Assembly (NCBI GenBank): GCA_002423465.1
Contig: DIWG01000083.1
Location: 1-64,000, forward strand
Source: Syntrophaceae bacterium UBA6112
GTDB lineage: Bacteria > Desulfobacterota > Syntrophia > Syntrophales > UBA5619
Reading direction: 5' to 3'
DNA length: 64,000 bases
Position numbers and translations under genes: made by a program
Part shown: in pieces, positions 15,350 to 24,350 of the stretch
Layout of the letters: the number at the start of each line of letters is the position of its first letter
How positions within the stretch are numbered: position 1 is the first letter of the stretch
The notes under the pieces: generated by a model
Told to the model about the DNA's origin: nothing
What the model saw: the letters and a program-made list of their open reading frames with translations, nothing else
Database searches by the model: none

Positions 15350-15402
15350 GGGGACACCATACTTATTTCCCGGAGAATAAGTATGGTGTCCTCCTATTTG
15401 CC
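15341..15402. repeat. REP-like palindrome copy 3 (62 bp), msbA to lpxK gap
   Basis: GGCAAATAGG and CCTATTTGCC outer arms continue inward as GGACACCATACTTATT and its complement around a TCCCGGAG centre; only one position is mismatched in 27. The msbA stop lies in the left arm. Compared with copies 1 and 2 it keeps the GGGACA...TATT plan but differs in the middle, so it is a divergent subtype. Confidence 0.8.
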
Positions 15403-15423
15403 CCTATTTCCAGGAACGTACCC

Positions 15424-16497
15424 ATGAGCATTGAAAGGCTGATCCGGAAAATCTGGGATGAGGGGCCGAACGCGCGGACCACACCCCTGCGTTCACTTCT
15501 ACAGACCTTCTCGCTGCCCTACGGCGCCGCCGTCTCGTTTCGGAACCGACTCTACAACCGGGGACTCCTCCGTCAGGCGAAGCTCCCCTGTCCCGTCGTC
15601 AGCGTGGGCAATCTTACCGTGGGTGGAACCGGCAAGACTCCCACGGTCGTTCTTCTCGCTTCGCTCCTGAAGGAACATGGTTTTCGTCCGGCCGTCCTGA
15701 GCCGGGGGTATGGCGGCCATGCCAAAGCATCCGTCAATGTCGTCTCCGACGGGAACCGTCTCCTGCTGGGATGGCGCGAGGCGGGGGATGAACCGGTCCT
15801 GATCGCCGGCGCCCTCCCGGGAATCCCCGTCCTGACGGGATCGAAGCGCTTTCTCACAGGAAAGGCAGCCGTGGAGCGTTTCGGCGCTGACATCCTGATC
15901 CTCGACGACGCCTTTCAACACCGCTCGCTCTTCCGAGATCTCGATATTATCCTGATCGATACGACGCACCCTTTCGGGAACGGATACCTCCTCCCCAGGG
16001 GTCCGCTCCGTGAACCGCCGACGGAACTGCGTCGCGCCGACATTCTCCTGCGTACGGGAGATGCGGACGATGCAACCCTCTTGCGGGAAGCCCCTTCATT
16101 ACCTGCCTTCCGTGGAATCCACCGGCCGCGGGAGCTCGTCGAGGCGGGAACGGGACAGGTTTCGCCTCCCACGACTCTCCGGGGTCGGAAGATATGCGCC
16201 TTCGCCGGGATCGGCTCTCCGGAGGCTTTCCGGAGGAGTCTGGCTGCGCTCGGCGCGGAGGTGGCATCCTTCCGGGCCTTCCCCGATCACCATCCTTACG
16301 GCCACTCGGACATCGAAGCCGTCCGGCGTATCGCGGAGAACAGCGGCGCCTCCCTGATCGTCACCACCGAGAAAGACGGTGTCCGTCTCAGCGACTTCCC
16401 CGATTTCCAGGCAATGATCTCATTTCTGCGGATCGGGATGGAAATCACACCCGCCGGACCATTTGCGGAGTTGATTTTTTCGCGGCTCGCGTATTAG
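15424..16497 (+). CDS. lpxK: Tetraacyldisaccharide 4'-kinase LpxK
   Basis: Phosphorylates the 4' position of the lipid A disaccharide precursor at the inner membrane. NLTVGGTGKTP is the P-loop. LSRGYGGHAKAS, GDEPVLIA and ILDDAFQHRSLFRDLD are conserved LpxK segments. An N-terminal amphipathic/hydrophobic part (PYGAAVSFRNRLYNRGLL) fits membrane association. 357 residues. ATG preceded by CAGGAA. It continues the lpx operon after msbA. Confidence 0.94.
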   Translation: MSIERLIRKIWDEGPNARTTPLRSLLQTFSLPYGAAVSFRNRLYNRGLLRQAKLPCPVVSVGNLTVGGTGKTPTVVLLASLLKEHGFRPAVLSRGYGGHAKASVNVVSDGNRLLLGWREAGDEPVLIAGALPGIPVLTGSKRFLTGKAAVERFGADILILDDAFQHRSLFRDLDIILIDTTHPFGNGYLLPRGPLREPPTELRRADILLRTGDADDATLLREAPSLPAFRGIHRPRELVEAGTGQVSPPTTLRGRKICAFAGIGSPEAFRRSLAALGAEVASFRAFPDHHPYGHSDIEAVRRIAENSGASLIVTTEKDGVRLSDFPDFQAMISFLRIGMEITPAGPFAELIFSRLAY

Positions 16498-16503
16498 AAA
16501 GGA

Positions 16504-17664
16504 ATGGGAATTCCGAAGAGAAGCTTCGATGGCGGGAAGATGCAACTGAAAGTCAGAGGCGGGAAAAGACTCCCCGGAGAGGGGATCGAACGGGTACTGA
16601 TCCGGGGGACGAACTGGATCGGAGATGTCGTCATGACGCTCCCCGCCGTCGCCTCAATCCGCAAGACCTGGCCCCGGGCGCGGATCTCCGTCCTTGCGAA
16701 ACCCTGGGTGTCCGAAGTCTACCGGCTTTCTCCGGACATCGACGACGTCATCGTCTTTGAGGAACCGGGACGTCATACCGGGATTGGAGGGAAGATCCGC
16801 CTGGCCGGAGAGCTGCGAGGTTTCGGTTTCGACTGCGCCATCCTCCTCCAGAATGCGGTCGAAGCGGCAATCATTGCGCGACTGGCCGGCATCCCCCTCC
16901 GCGCCGGGTACAACTCCGACGGCCGGGGTTGGCTTCTCACCCATTCCGTCCGCCGGACGAAAGAGATCCGTCGGATTCACCAGATCGAATACTACACCGA
17001 GATGGTCCGGGCGCTCGGTTGCACGCCCGCGGGGCGCGAAGTCCGCCTCCACCCCGGAAAGGGGTGCGACGGCCTGGCGGAAATGCTCTTCGCCCGTTTC
17101 GGTATCGCTGTAAACCATCCCTTGATCGGCATTGCCCCGGGCGCCGCCTACGGGCCGGCGAAGAAGTGGTTCCCGGAGCGGTTCGCCGCCGTCGCCGACC
17201 GTCTGAACGACGAATTCGGGTCGCAGGCGATCCTCTTCGGAAGCGGCGGCGACCGGGAGAGCACGGCTGAAGTTCGGAGAAATGCCCGGCGGCCCCTGAT
17301 CGATATCGCCGGAAAGACGAACCTGAAGGAGGCGATCTCCCTGATCTCCCGCTGTTCCCTCTTCCTTGCGAACGATTCCGGCCTGATGCATATCGCCGGG
17401 GCGCTGGGGGTCCCGACGATCGCCGTTTTCGGCTCGACCAACCCCGTCACGACATCGCCCGTGGGGGCAAAGAGCGTCGTGATCCGCCATCCGGTTCCCT
17501 GCGCCCCCTGCCTGAAACCGGTTTGCCCGACCGATTTTCGCTGCATGGAAATGATCGGCGTGGAGGAGGTGTACGCCGCCGGGCGGAAGCTGCTGAACGA
17601 TTCGGGATCGGTTGATTCCCTTTTACCCCTTTCCGGGGGGCGCAATTTCAGAGGCTGTAATTGA
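16504..17664 (+). CDS. waaF: ADP-heptose:LPS heptosyltransferase II (GT9)
   Basis: Adds the second L,D-heptose to the LPS inner core, cytoplasmic face. GT9 features: VLIRGTNWIGDVVMTLPA at the N-terminal domain; GAAYGPAKKWFPERFA (nucleotide-binding region typical for WaaF); and ANDSGLMHIAGALGVPTIAV. Near the C-terminus is a cysteine cluster CAPCLKPVCPTDFRCM also seen in other WaaF/WaaC proteins. The ATG at 16504 lies one base after AAAGGA, which is tight; the ATG at 16540 is an alternative. The TGA overlaps the gmhB start. Confidence 0.9.
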   Translation: MGIPKRSFDGGKMQLKVRGGKRLPGEGIERVLIRGTNWIGDVVMTLPAVASIRKTWPRARISVLAKPWVSEVYRLSPDIDDVIVFEEPGRHTGIGGKIRLAGELRGFGFDCAILLQNAVEAAIIARLAGIPLRAGYNSDGRGWLLTHSVRRTKEIRRIHQIEYYTEMVRALGCTPAGREVRLHPGKGCDGLAEMLFARFGIAVNHPLIGIAPGAAYGPAKKWFPERFAAVADRLNDEFGSQAILFGSGGDRESTAEVRRNARRPLIDIAGKTNLKEAISLISRCSLFLANDSGLMHIAGALGVPTIAVFGSTNPVTTSPVGAKSVVIRHPVPCAPCLKPVCPTDFRCMEMIGVEEVYAAGRKLLNDSGSVDSLLPLSGGRNFRGCN

Positions 17665-18278
17665 TGGAGGCGAAGAAATGGCCTGCGGTCTTTCTGGATC
17701 GCGACGGGACGATCAACGAGGAGGCGGGATATCTCGACCGACTGGAGAAGCTCCGCCTGCTTCCCGGCGCCGCCAAGGCGATTCGCCGGATCAACAAGAG
17801 CGGGATGAAGACCGTCGTCATTACGAACCAGTCGGGCGTAGCCCGCGGATTCTTCAACGAGGCCTTCGTCGACAGGGTGAACGCGCGTCTCAGGGAAATG
17901 CTTCTTGCAGAGGGGGCCAGGATAGAAGCCTTATACTATTGCCCCCACCACCCGACCGCGGGGAAAGGTGTATATCTTCAAACCTGCGGGTGCCGGAAAC
18001 CGGCGCCGGGAATGCTGCTCAAGGCGGCGGATGAACTCCGGATCGATCCGAGCCGTTCCTATATGATCGGGGATATGCTGACGGACATCGAGGCGGGCAT
18101 TAGGGCGGGGGTCAGAGGGATTCTCGTCCGGACGGGCAATGGCGAGGACTCTGTTTCAGCCCTTGCCGCCGGTCCGGATTCGATGGACGGCGTGACGGCC
18201 CGTCCCGTCCACATTGCGGCAGACCTGCGGGAGGCCGTGGCGTGGATCATGGAAGACCGGAAGGAGAGGCGACGGTGA
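17664..18278 (+). CDS. gmhB: D-glycero-beta-D-manno-heptose-1,7-bisphosphate 7-phosphatase GmhB
   Basis: HAD-family phosphatase in ADP-heptose synthesis, supplying WaaC and WaaF. FLDRDGTIN (nucleophile Asp motif), TNQSGVARG (motif II), the zinc-binding loop YYCPHHP...CGCRKP and MIGDMLTDIEAG (motif IV) are all present. 204 residues from the ATG at 17664, which overlaps the waaF TGA as TGATG; a TTG one codon earlier is possible. The stop overlaps the waaC GTG. Other heptose genes (gmhA, hldE) are not in the window. Confidence 0.93.
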   Translation: MEAKKWPAVFLDRDGTINEEAGYLDRLEKLRLLPGAAKAIRRINKSGMKTVVITNQSGVARGFFNEAFVDRVNARLREMLLAEGARIEALYYCPHHPTAGKGVYLQTCGCRKPAPGMLLKAADELRIDPSRSYMIGDMLTDIEAGIRAGVRGILVRTGNGEDSVSALAAGPDSMDGVTARPVHIAADLREAVAWIMEDRKERRR

Positions 18279-19378
18279 ACATCCTGATCGTCAAACTGAG
18301 CGCCATCGGCGACGTCATCCACACCCTGCCGTCGCTCGCCGCCCTCCGGCGCTGCCATCCCGACGCGGACATCACCTGGGTCGTCGAGGAGGCGGCCGCC
18401 GATCTGCTCTCGGGCCATCCCGATTTGAACCGGGTCATCATCTCCGGACGGAAGCGCTGGCTGAGGGAACTCCGGCGGGGGCGGATTGCCGCGCCTCTTC
18501 GGGAAATGCTATTTTTTTTCAGAGAACTCCGGAGCCGGAAATACGACCTCGTCATCGATTTTCATGGCTTGCTGAAGAGCGCCGTGATTGTCCTGCTCAG
18601 CGGCGGAAGACGGAAGCTCGGCTACGACAGCCTCCAGGAGCTCAGCGGACTCTTCTACAACGAAAAAATCCCCGAGGAGATGGGGAAGCACGCCGTGGAA
18701 CGCTACCTCGACTTTGTCCGCCATATCGCCGGGGAATCGTGGATCGCCCGTTTCGCGGCGACACCGGCATTCAAGATCCCGGTCGGAGAAAAGGAAGAGC
18801 AGCGCGCGGCGGCGCTGCTCGATGAAAATTCGGCGATTTTGACGACACCGGAAAAGAACGGCGGAAATTCGGACTCAGGCGGGGGAGAAAAGGAAGGCGG
18901 GCGTTTTGTCGCCGTTAATCCGGTGGCCTTCTGGGAGACAAAACTCTGGGAAGATGAAAAGTTTGCGGAGCTCTGCGACCGGCTTCGGGAAAAACTGGGG
19001 ATCGGCGTAGTTTTGACGGGCGGTGAATCCGCTCCCCTCGAACGGATTTGCCGGAAGATGCGAACCCGGGCCGTCAACCTCGGCGGGCGGACAACGCTTC
19101 GGGAACTCGCCTGCATTTACCGGCGGGCGGCGCTGCTGGTTACGACCGATTCGGGCCCCATGCACCTCGCGGCCGCGATGAACACGCCGGTTGTCGCCCT
19201 TTTCGGGCCGACCGATCCCGTTCGAACAGGCCCCTATGGATCCGTCCACCGAGTCATTCGAAAGGGGTTGCCCTGCATGCCCTGTTTCCGGAAGCGGTGC
19301 GAAACCAAAAGGTGTATGAAGGAAATCAACGTGGAAGAGGTCTTCGCGAATGTAAAGGAACTGCTGAACCCTGTCTGA
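18275..19378 (+). CDS. waaC: LPS heptosyltransferase I (GT9)
   Basis: Adds the first heptose to Kdo-lipid A. NILIVKLSAIGDVIHTLPS is the WaaC N-terminal signature, IDFHGLLKSA a WaaC-type segment and TTDSGPMHLAAAMNTPVVAL the donor-binding region. The C-terminal CMPCFRKRCETKRCM parallels waaF. I use the GTG at 18275 (GTGA overlap with gmhB, GGAGAGGCG ahead). Residues about 180-210 contain a low-complexity Gly/Ser/Glu/Lys insert (KNGGNSDSGGGEKEGG), probably a surface loop. 367 residues, slightly long for the family. Confidence 0.92.
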   Translation: MNILIVKLSAIGDVIHTLPSLAALRRCHPDADITWVVEEAAADLLSGHPDLNRVIISGRKRWLRELRRGRIAAPLREMLFFFRELRSRKYDLVIDFHGLLKSAVIVLLSGGRRKLGYDSLQELSGLFYNEKIPEEMGKHAVERYLDFVRHIAGESWIARFAATPAFKIPVGEKEEQRAAALLDENSAILTTPEKNGGNSDSGGGEKEGGRFVAVNPVAFWETKLWEDEKFAELCDRLREKLGIGVVLTGGESAPLERICRKMRTRAVNLGGRTTLRELACIYRRAALLVTTDSGPMHLAAAMNTPVVALFGPTDPVRTGPYGSVHRVIRKGLPCMPCFRKRCETKRCMKEINVEEVFANVKELLNPV

Positions 19379-19396
19379 AATCCAAAGGAGAAAATC

Positions 19397-19570
19397 ATGG
19401 GAATCCGTAAGGAACTGCTGGAAATATTGGCCTGTCCAAAGTGCAAAGGGGAACTGAGATTGAACCAGACGGAAGATGGTCTCATCTGCGACCGGTGCCG
19501 TCTGCTCTATGAAATCCGGGAAGACATCCCGATCATGCTTATCGACGAAGCAAAGCCCCTGGATAAATAG
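19397..19570 (+). CDS. Trm112/YcaR-like small zinc-ribbon protein, 57 aa
   Basis: A 57-residue protein beginning MGIRKELLEILACPKCKGEL and ending near IPIMLIDEAKPLDK, the UPF0434/Trm112 pattern. CPKC (14-17) and CDRC (32-35) form the zinc site. A strong AAAGGAG site lies 7 bp upstream of the ATG. In many bacteria this gene neighbours lpxK or kdsB. The precise biochemical role is not established, though Trm112 proteins in other domains activate methyltransferases. It ends the plus-strand LPS operon. Confidence 0.9.
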   Translation: MGIRKELLEILACPKCKGELRLNQTEDGLICDRCRLLYEIREDIPIMLIDEAKPLDK

Positions 19571-19650
19571 TCGGGGCAACCTTCGACGTTGGGTTAAGAC
19601 TTGTCCCCGGCTTGGAGGAACGATTCGGCCCCTTATACCACACCCGACGC

Positions 19651-19669
19651 CCGGGAGGCGGCTCCCCGG
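19651..19669. terminator. Hairpin between the convergent LPS blocks
   Basis: CCGGGAG and CTCCCCGG pair around GCGG in the gap between the plus-strand waaC operon and the minus-strand DUF4254 gene. No T-run follows on either strand, so the terminator role is weakly supported. The rest of 19571-19678 shows nothing else. Confidence 0.3.
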
Positions 19670-19678
19670 AGACCCACA

Positions 19679-20281
19679 TCAGCTCTTATACAATTCGGGG
19701 TTCAGTGTTGGATCATTGTACATCTTGAACTGTTTGTAAAGTTTCATTGTTTTTCTGCCGGCCCCATAGTCCGCCAGCAGTCTGTCCAACGCCTTATACA
19801 GATCGCTGCGCTGCAGCTTCAGCACGGCCAGCCGGTGCAGTGAGCGCTGACGATGATCTTCGTCGATGTCTCTGCGACGGGAGTCTTCGTCCATATGGTA
19901 AACCTTGAGCGACGTGATTGATATCCGGTCGATAATGCTCCCCGGGGTCTCGGAGTTGATTTCCTCCGTGTCCGTTGAAGGAACGGAGGCTGTCAATTCG
20001 GCCAGGACATCCTCGTCCAGCTTTTCGATCAGGTCGTTGCGCTGCTGGTTGAGTTTGTCGATGGTGCGTTTAACGGCAGCAATGACACTGTCGTTCACAT
20101 CGGTGCGGCGGGCCTTGTCCTCCTCGTGCCAAAGCAGGTAGTTACACCGGGCCAGCTCCAACGCGATCGGGTTGATGCGGATATCCGGCGCGTCATGGGC
20201 CGGCGGATCGGTGTGCCAGAAGGTGAGATATCGGTCGAAGGACTCTTCAAGCTTCGCGAGATTGAGGCGGTTTAACGTCAT
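19679..20281 (-). CDS. DUF4254 family protein
   Basis: A 200-residue soluble, mostly helical, charged protein. NYLLWHEEDKARR (about 48-60), the NQQRNDLIEKLDE segment and the C-terminal tail KMYNDPTLNPELY are the conserved signatures of DUF4254. The family is of unknown function and repeatedly sits beside heptosyltransferases and LPS genes, as here (a GT9 gene ends 57 bp upstream). An AAAGGA site precedes the ATG. It is the last gene of the long minus-strand polysaccharide locus. Confidence 0.85.
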   Translation of the reverse strand: MTLNRLNLAKLEESFDRYLTFWHTDPPAHDAPDIRINPIALELARCNYLLWHEEDKARRTDVNDSVIAAVKRTIDKLNQQRNDLIEKLDEDVLAELTASVPSTDTEEINSETPGSIIDRISITSLKVYHMDEDSRRRDIDEDHRQRSLHRLAVLKLQRSDLYKALDRLLADYGAGRKTMKLYKQFKMYNDPTLNPELYKS

Positions 20282-20338
20282 CGGGGTGTCCTTTCACAGA
20301 GGGTCTCGGGCAGCATACAGGTTGACGGAGGCGCTGGT

Positions 20339-21430
20339 TTAATGAATTTCTTTGAGAACAGACAAAACCCTGTCAATTTCTTGTAAAACAACATCTGCTT
20401 CAAGCCGTTTCATGCATTGACTTTTTCCGCTATCATCACAACCCTTTCTGTTGCACGGCACACATTCCATTTGCGGAGTAATTATTTTGTTCAGATCATC
20501 ATTGGCGCGCCAAGCCCGCCAATCCAGTGGTCCGTGAATGGTGACCGTGGGAATTCCGAGCGCCGCGGCAATATGGGGCGCCGCGCTGTCCACTCCGATG
20601 TGGAGCGAGCTGGTTGCGATGACTGCCGCCATCTCTCCGATGGAGCCTCCAGTCAGGTTATGGGCTCCCCCATTGCATCGGCTGACGATGGATTCAGCAG
20701 CCGAATCCTCCTGCGAAGAACCGATCAACAGTACAGGGATATTGAATCTTTCCCGGAGGCTGTTTATGACTTGCTCCCATTTTTCGTCGTCCCACTCCTT
20801 GTATTTCCAGCGAGAAAAAGGATTGAGCGTGAACCACCTGCCGTCCGGCAACAGCCCGTGTTCGGCAAGTATCCTCTTCGCATATTCCTGGTCTTTTGAA
20901 GATATATGCAGTTTCGGCGTCGAATCATGGGTATCGATGCCGATGGCGCGCACGATGCGCAGCGACTGGTCTGCGCCGGGATGAACCGGCGGCGGCGCGG
21001 CCGGAAGGTTATCGAGAATTCGGGTGAACAGGAGGTCATGCCAGAACGGCTTTACACATCGCCTGCCGACCCGCTCCCGGGCGCCGGTCAGAAACGACAT
21101 GATCGCCCCCCTGTCGTCGGTGCGCAGATCAATCACCAGATCATAACGCGCCCGCCTGAGGCGACGGATGAATTTCACCTGCTCCTTCATGACGTGGAAC
21201 GCTGAGCCGCGGACCTTCACGACCTCGACGACCTCGTACAGGTTCGGATCGGCTGCCAGCAGGCTTCCGCAAGGCTTGCGGACCATGATGGAAACCCGTG
21301 CGTGGGGGTAGGCTTCCTTGACCGCGCGAACCGTCGGGGTGGCCAGGACCACATCGCCGATATCGCCGAGTTGAATGATCAGGATCCGACTGATCTGATG
21401 CGGCTTGGAAAAGCGGTTGGAAATCTGCAT
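20339..21430 (-). CDS. Glycosyltransferase family 9 (heptosyltransferase-like)
   Basis: ILIIQLGDIGDVVLATPTVR is the GT9 N-terminal motif, and GVDSAAPHIAAALGIPTVTI the C-terminal donor site. CVPCNRKGCDDSGKSQCM is the cysteine cluster shared with waaF/waaC of this window. 363 residues. It probably transfers a heptose or similar ADP-sugar to outer core or O-chain. It lies between the WecA-like gene (10 bp) and DUF4254, all co-directional. This makes three GT9 enzymes within 5 kb. Confidence 0.88.
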   Translation of the reverse strand: MQISNRFSKPHQISRILIIQLGDIGDVVLATPTVRAVKEAYPHARVSIMVRKPCGSLLAADPNLYEVVEVVKVRGSAFHVMKEQVKFIRRLRRARYDLVIDLRTDDRGAIMSFLTGARERVGRRCVKPFWHDLLFTRILDNLPAAPPPVHPGADQSLRIVRAIGIDTHDSTPKLHISSKDQEYAKRILAEHGLLPDGRWFTLNPFSRWKYKEWDDEKWEQVINSLRERFNIPVLLIGSSQEDSAAESIVSRCNGGAHNLTGGSIGEMAAVIATSSLHIGVDSAAPHIAAALGIPTVTIHGPLDWRAWRANDDLNKIITPQMECVPCNRKGCDDSGKSQCMKRLEADVVLQEIDRVLSVLKEIH

Positions 21431-21439
21431 AAACCGATA

Positions 21440-22543
21440 TTAAGCGTGAGGCGGCTGGGGGGCGCCTGATTGACCCCGTTTGTTTGCGATCTTTCGGAAA
21501 TAGGCTGTGACCAGTGTGAACCCGATGAAACAAACCGTCAAGTAAATCAGGACGGCCGGCAAACCGGCGGGATATAACATCAAGCCGCCGGCACCGACCG
21601 CCAATTGCGCGGCCGCATAAGCCGAAGAGATCTTCCAGTGGGCAATGCCGAACTCATTGACCAGCATCTGATACAGGTGGCGGCGGTGGGAGTGGGTCAG
21701 ATTCTCATGGTTCCGCAAGCGGACCGTCATGGTCGTCAGTTCATCCGCATAAAAAGGAAAAAGCAACGCGGCAAAGCAAACCATCTCCAGATAGTTCCGA
21801 GAAAGCGTCACCACCAGGCTTGCAAAGACGAACCCCAGAAGGATGCTGCCCACATCCCCCATGAAAACCCTGGCCCGGGGCATGTTGAACGGGAGATAGC
21901 CAAGACATGCCAGGGAAATGCATATCGAGAGCAGCGACAGGGCGTGCCGGAAGTCATCGGGGGACGGACGATACAGGGTATAGACGCCCAGCAGACCGAA
22001 GGCGATCACCCCGCCGAGACCGGCGATGCCGTCAATGCCGTCCATGAAATTGAAGAAGTTGGCCGTCCCGAGGATGAAAAGGAAAATCAACGGCAGGACC
22101 AGCAGAAACAAGAAAGGGGAAAATCCGAGCGTGGAGAGGGCGTAATTGGCGCTCAGACGGGGCAACAACGGGAAAAGGAGGAGAAGGGTCGAGAGAACCT
22201 GAACGACAAGACGCAATCTCACCGAAATCCGGAAATAATCGCCATAAAAGCTGATGGCGGAGATGAGGATCGCGGCAAACAGAAAGGTTGTCGGGATTCT
22301 CAGCGTCAGACCCGCCATGATAAAGGCCGCCAGAATCCCAACACCGGCGCCGCGGGGCGTCGGAACGGTATGGGAACTCCGTTCGGTAGGCACATCCAAA
22401 AGGCGCTCCCGGAACGCCATGCCGGCGATGAGCCAGGCGCCCGCGGCCCCCAAACCCATACAAACCAGGAAAAGCAGGATTGTCCGGTATTGGGCAACCC
22501 ATTCCACCATCCGAACGAAGAATATCGTCAGATCCTGAATCAT
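21440..22543 (-). CDS. WecA/MraY-type undecaprenyl-phosphate glycosyl-1-phosphate transferase
   Basis: Polytopic inner-membrane enzyme that probably starts O-antigen synthesis by moving a sugar-1-phosphate to undecaprenyl phosphate. About ten hydrophobic segments. Key motifs: RSSHTVPTPRGAGVGIL (substrate loop), NFFNFMDGIDGIAG (Mg-binding Asp cluster) and ARVFMGDVGSILLGF. SHRRHLYQMLV in a late cytoplasmic loop resembles the HxxxR-type loop of WecA. I chose the ATG at 22543 because GGAGAG is close upstream; the frame stays open for 14 more residues. It overlaps the epimerase end by 4 bp. As the lipid-linked initiator it is a key gene of the locus. Confidence 0.9.
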   Translation of the reverse strand: MIQDLTIFFVRMVEWVAQYRTILLFLVCMGLGAAGAWLIAGMAFRERLLDVPTERSSHTVPTPRGAGVGILAAFIMAGLTLRIPTTFLFAAILISAISFYGDYFRISVRLRLVVQVLSTLLLLFPLLPRLSANYALSTLGFSPFLFLLVLPLIFLFILGTANFFNFMDGIDGIAGLGGVIAFGLLGVYTLYRPSPDDFRHALSLLSICISLACLGYLPFNMPRARVFMGDVGSILLGFVFASLVVTLSRNYLEMVCFAALLFPFYADELTTMTVRLRNHENLTHSHRRHLYQMLVNEFGIAHWKISSAYAAAQLAVGAGGLMLYPAGLPAVLIYLTVCFIGFTLVTAYFRKIANKRGQSGAPQPPHA

Positions 22544-23559
22544 ATCTCTCCTGACCGCCGCATCTCGGCCACGGTTTCCCGCCATCCCGCCGCCAAGTCG
22601 TATTGCGGAACAAAACCGATCCGCGTGTGAAAACGCCTTCCATCCACAGCAAAATCCTCCGTGTACTTATCGATCGTCGCCCGGACAACGGGCGAGCGCA
22701 AGCCGCAAAGCCGGGTGCAATCCTCCAGCAGGCCCGCCAGGCTGCGAACGGGACCCGCGGGCAACGTCAAACGCGGCGATCTGCGCCCAAGAGCGCCGCA
22801 GAGGGCCTCAACAATGGCCTTCATGGTGTGGAACTGTCCGTCCGTAACATTGAAAATCCGGCCGGCCGCATCCGGATGGACGGCGGCCAATACGGACGCA
22901 CGCGCCACATCTTTGTCATAAATCAGCGTGCGCCGGTTGGAACCATTTCCAACCGGGATAAAACGGCCTCTTGCCAGGGAATGCACCAGGCGCTGGAAAT
23001 TCCCCTTTACCCGGCTGCCATATACCGTGCCGAGGCGCAAGACAACCCCAATTCGCCCGCCATCTTCACCCTTGGCTTCCAGAACATTTTTTTCCGCCGC
23101 AAGCTTCGTCCGGGCATAGAACGTATCGGGGCACGGCGGCGTATCCTCCGTCAATATCTTTCCGCCCGACCGGCCGTAAACGGCAATCGTGCTGAAGAAT
23201 ACCAGCCGCCTGACCCCGGCCTGAACCGCAGCCGCGACCACGTTCGCGGTTCCCCCCACATTGATCCGTTCATACCGCTCCCGCAAAGCCGGGGGCGGGT
23301 TTACGATATGCAGCAAAGCCGCCAGATGAATCACCGATTCGGCGCCCCGCAGGGCGGCGCGGACGGCCGATGGATCGGTGACGTCGCCTTGGAGGGTTTC
23401 AACATCATCCGGCCAGGCGCCCGCGGGCGGGGGATCGAGCGACAGCGTGCGAATGGCATAACCCGCGGCATCGAAGGCCTGAACAATGAGCGGCCCGACG
23501 GCGCCGGTGGCGCCGGTCACCAGAATCAGAGGGCGATGCTTCGCTACAACCACTTCCAT
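22540..23559 (-). CDS. NAD-dependent nucleotide-sugar epimerase/dehydratase (extended SDR)
   Basis: GATGAVGP near residue 15 is the Rossmann glycine motif and YARTKLAAEK the YxxxK catalytic pair. FFSTIAVYG and the C-terminal substrate domain fit the GalE/WbpV-type extended SDR group. 339 residues from the ATG at 23559; an in-frame ATG at 23583 and a GTG at 23553 are alternatives, because all overlap the preceding gene. It is translationally coupled with the WecA-like gene, so it may make the UDP-sugar that WecA uses. Exact reaction unknown. Confidence 0.85.
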   Translation of the reverse strand: MEVVVAKHRPLILVTGATGAVGPLIVQAFDAAGYAIRTLSLDPPPAGAWPDDVETLQGDVTDPSAVRAALRGAESVIHLAALLHIVNPPPALRERYERINVGGTANVVAAAVQAGVRRLVFFSTIAVYGRSGGKILTEDTPPCPDTFYARTKLAAEKNVLEAKGEDGGRIGVVLRLGTVYGSRVKGNFQRLVHSLARGRFIPVGNGSNRRTLIYDKDVARASVLAAVHPDAAGRIFNVTDGQFHTMKAIVEALCGALGRRSPRLTLPAGPVRSLAGLLEDCTRLCGLRSPVVRATIDKYTEDFAVDGRRFHTRIGFVPQYDLAAGWRETVAEMRRSGEI

Positions 23560-24350
23560 CCCCATTTGTTGAAATAGCGGCACATGCTGACCATAAAGAT
23601 CAGCGTCGTCCTTATATTCTTATGAGAATCCCGTGTCCAGTAATGAATCACGGAGGCATCCGGGCAATAAACGGTCCTGAATCCGTTCTTTTGGAATTTG
23701 CGACTCAAATCAAAGTCTTCCAGGTATAAAAAATAACGCGGATCAAAACCGGCCAAGGCCTTCAGCACATCGGTACGGCAAAACATAAACGCCCCAGTCA
23801 TCACCTCCACATCACACATCTGATCGTATCCGACATCTCTCATCTCATAAGAATCCAAACGTCGCTTGAACAGAGGCTGGAAGACATGCGGTACAAAACG
23901 CCGGATAAAAAAATCCATCATACTGGGATAGCGCTTGTTCAGGTATTGATCCGAGCCGTCCTCATTCAATATCCGCGGACAAACCATCCCGACATCCGGA
24001 TGGTTTCCCATGAATTGGATCAATGAACGTATGGTTCCCGCCGGAATAATGATATCGGGATTGAGCACAAGATGGTACTTTGACGGTTCGGCGTGGGAAA
24101 TCGCCCAGTTGTGCGCCCTGCCGTAACCGGCGTTTTCACCATAAAAATGGTAGGACACGGGAAGACCGTCGAATGCGGAGCGCAAATCAGCCGTAGGGGA
24201 ATTGTCCACAATCGTGAGCTGCACGGAACATTCGGTGTCCAAAAAACCAGCCGCGGTTTTTCGGATCATCTCCGGGGGGTTTTGATAGATGACCATCGAT
24301 GCGGTGCAGTCCCGGATAACAGACCCCTTTGTGGGAATGATGGCTTTCAT
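23544..24350 (-). CDS. Glycosyltransferase family 2
   Basis: 268 residues from the ATG at 24350, which overlaps the previous gene's TGA (ATGA); the longer upstream reading frame lies within that gene and is not coding. SVQLTIVDNSPTADL, ENAGYGRAHNWAI, LVLNPDIII (DxD-like) and FLYLEDFDLSRKFQ are the GT2 motifs of rhamnosyltransferase-like WbbL enzymes. Probably adds a deoxysugar to the lipid-linked chain. Soluble or peripheral. Confidence 0.87.
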   Translation of the reverse strand: MKAIIPTKGSVIRDCTASMVIYQNPPEMIRKTAAGFLDTECSVQLTIVDNSPTADLRSAFDGLPVSYHFYGENAGYGRAHNWAISHAEPSKYHLVLNPDIIIPAGTIRSLIQFMGNHPDVGMVCPRILNEDGSDQYLNKRYPSMMDFFIRRFVPHVFQPLFKRRLDSYEMRDVGYDQMCDVEVMTGAFMFCRTDVLKALAGFDPRYFLYLEDFDLSRKFQKNGFRTVYCPDASVIHYWTRDSHKNIRTTLIFMVSMCRYFNKWGWKWL

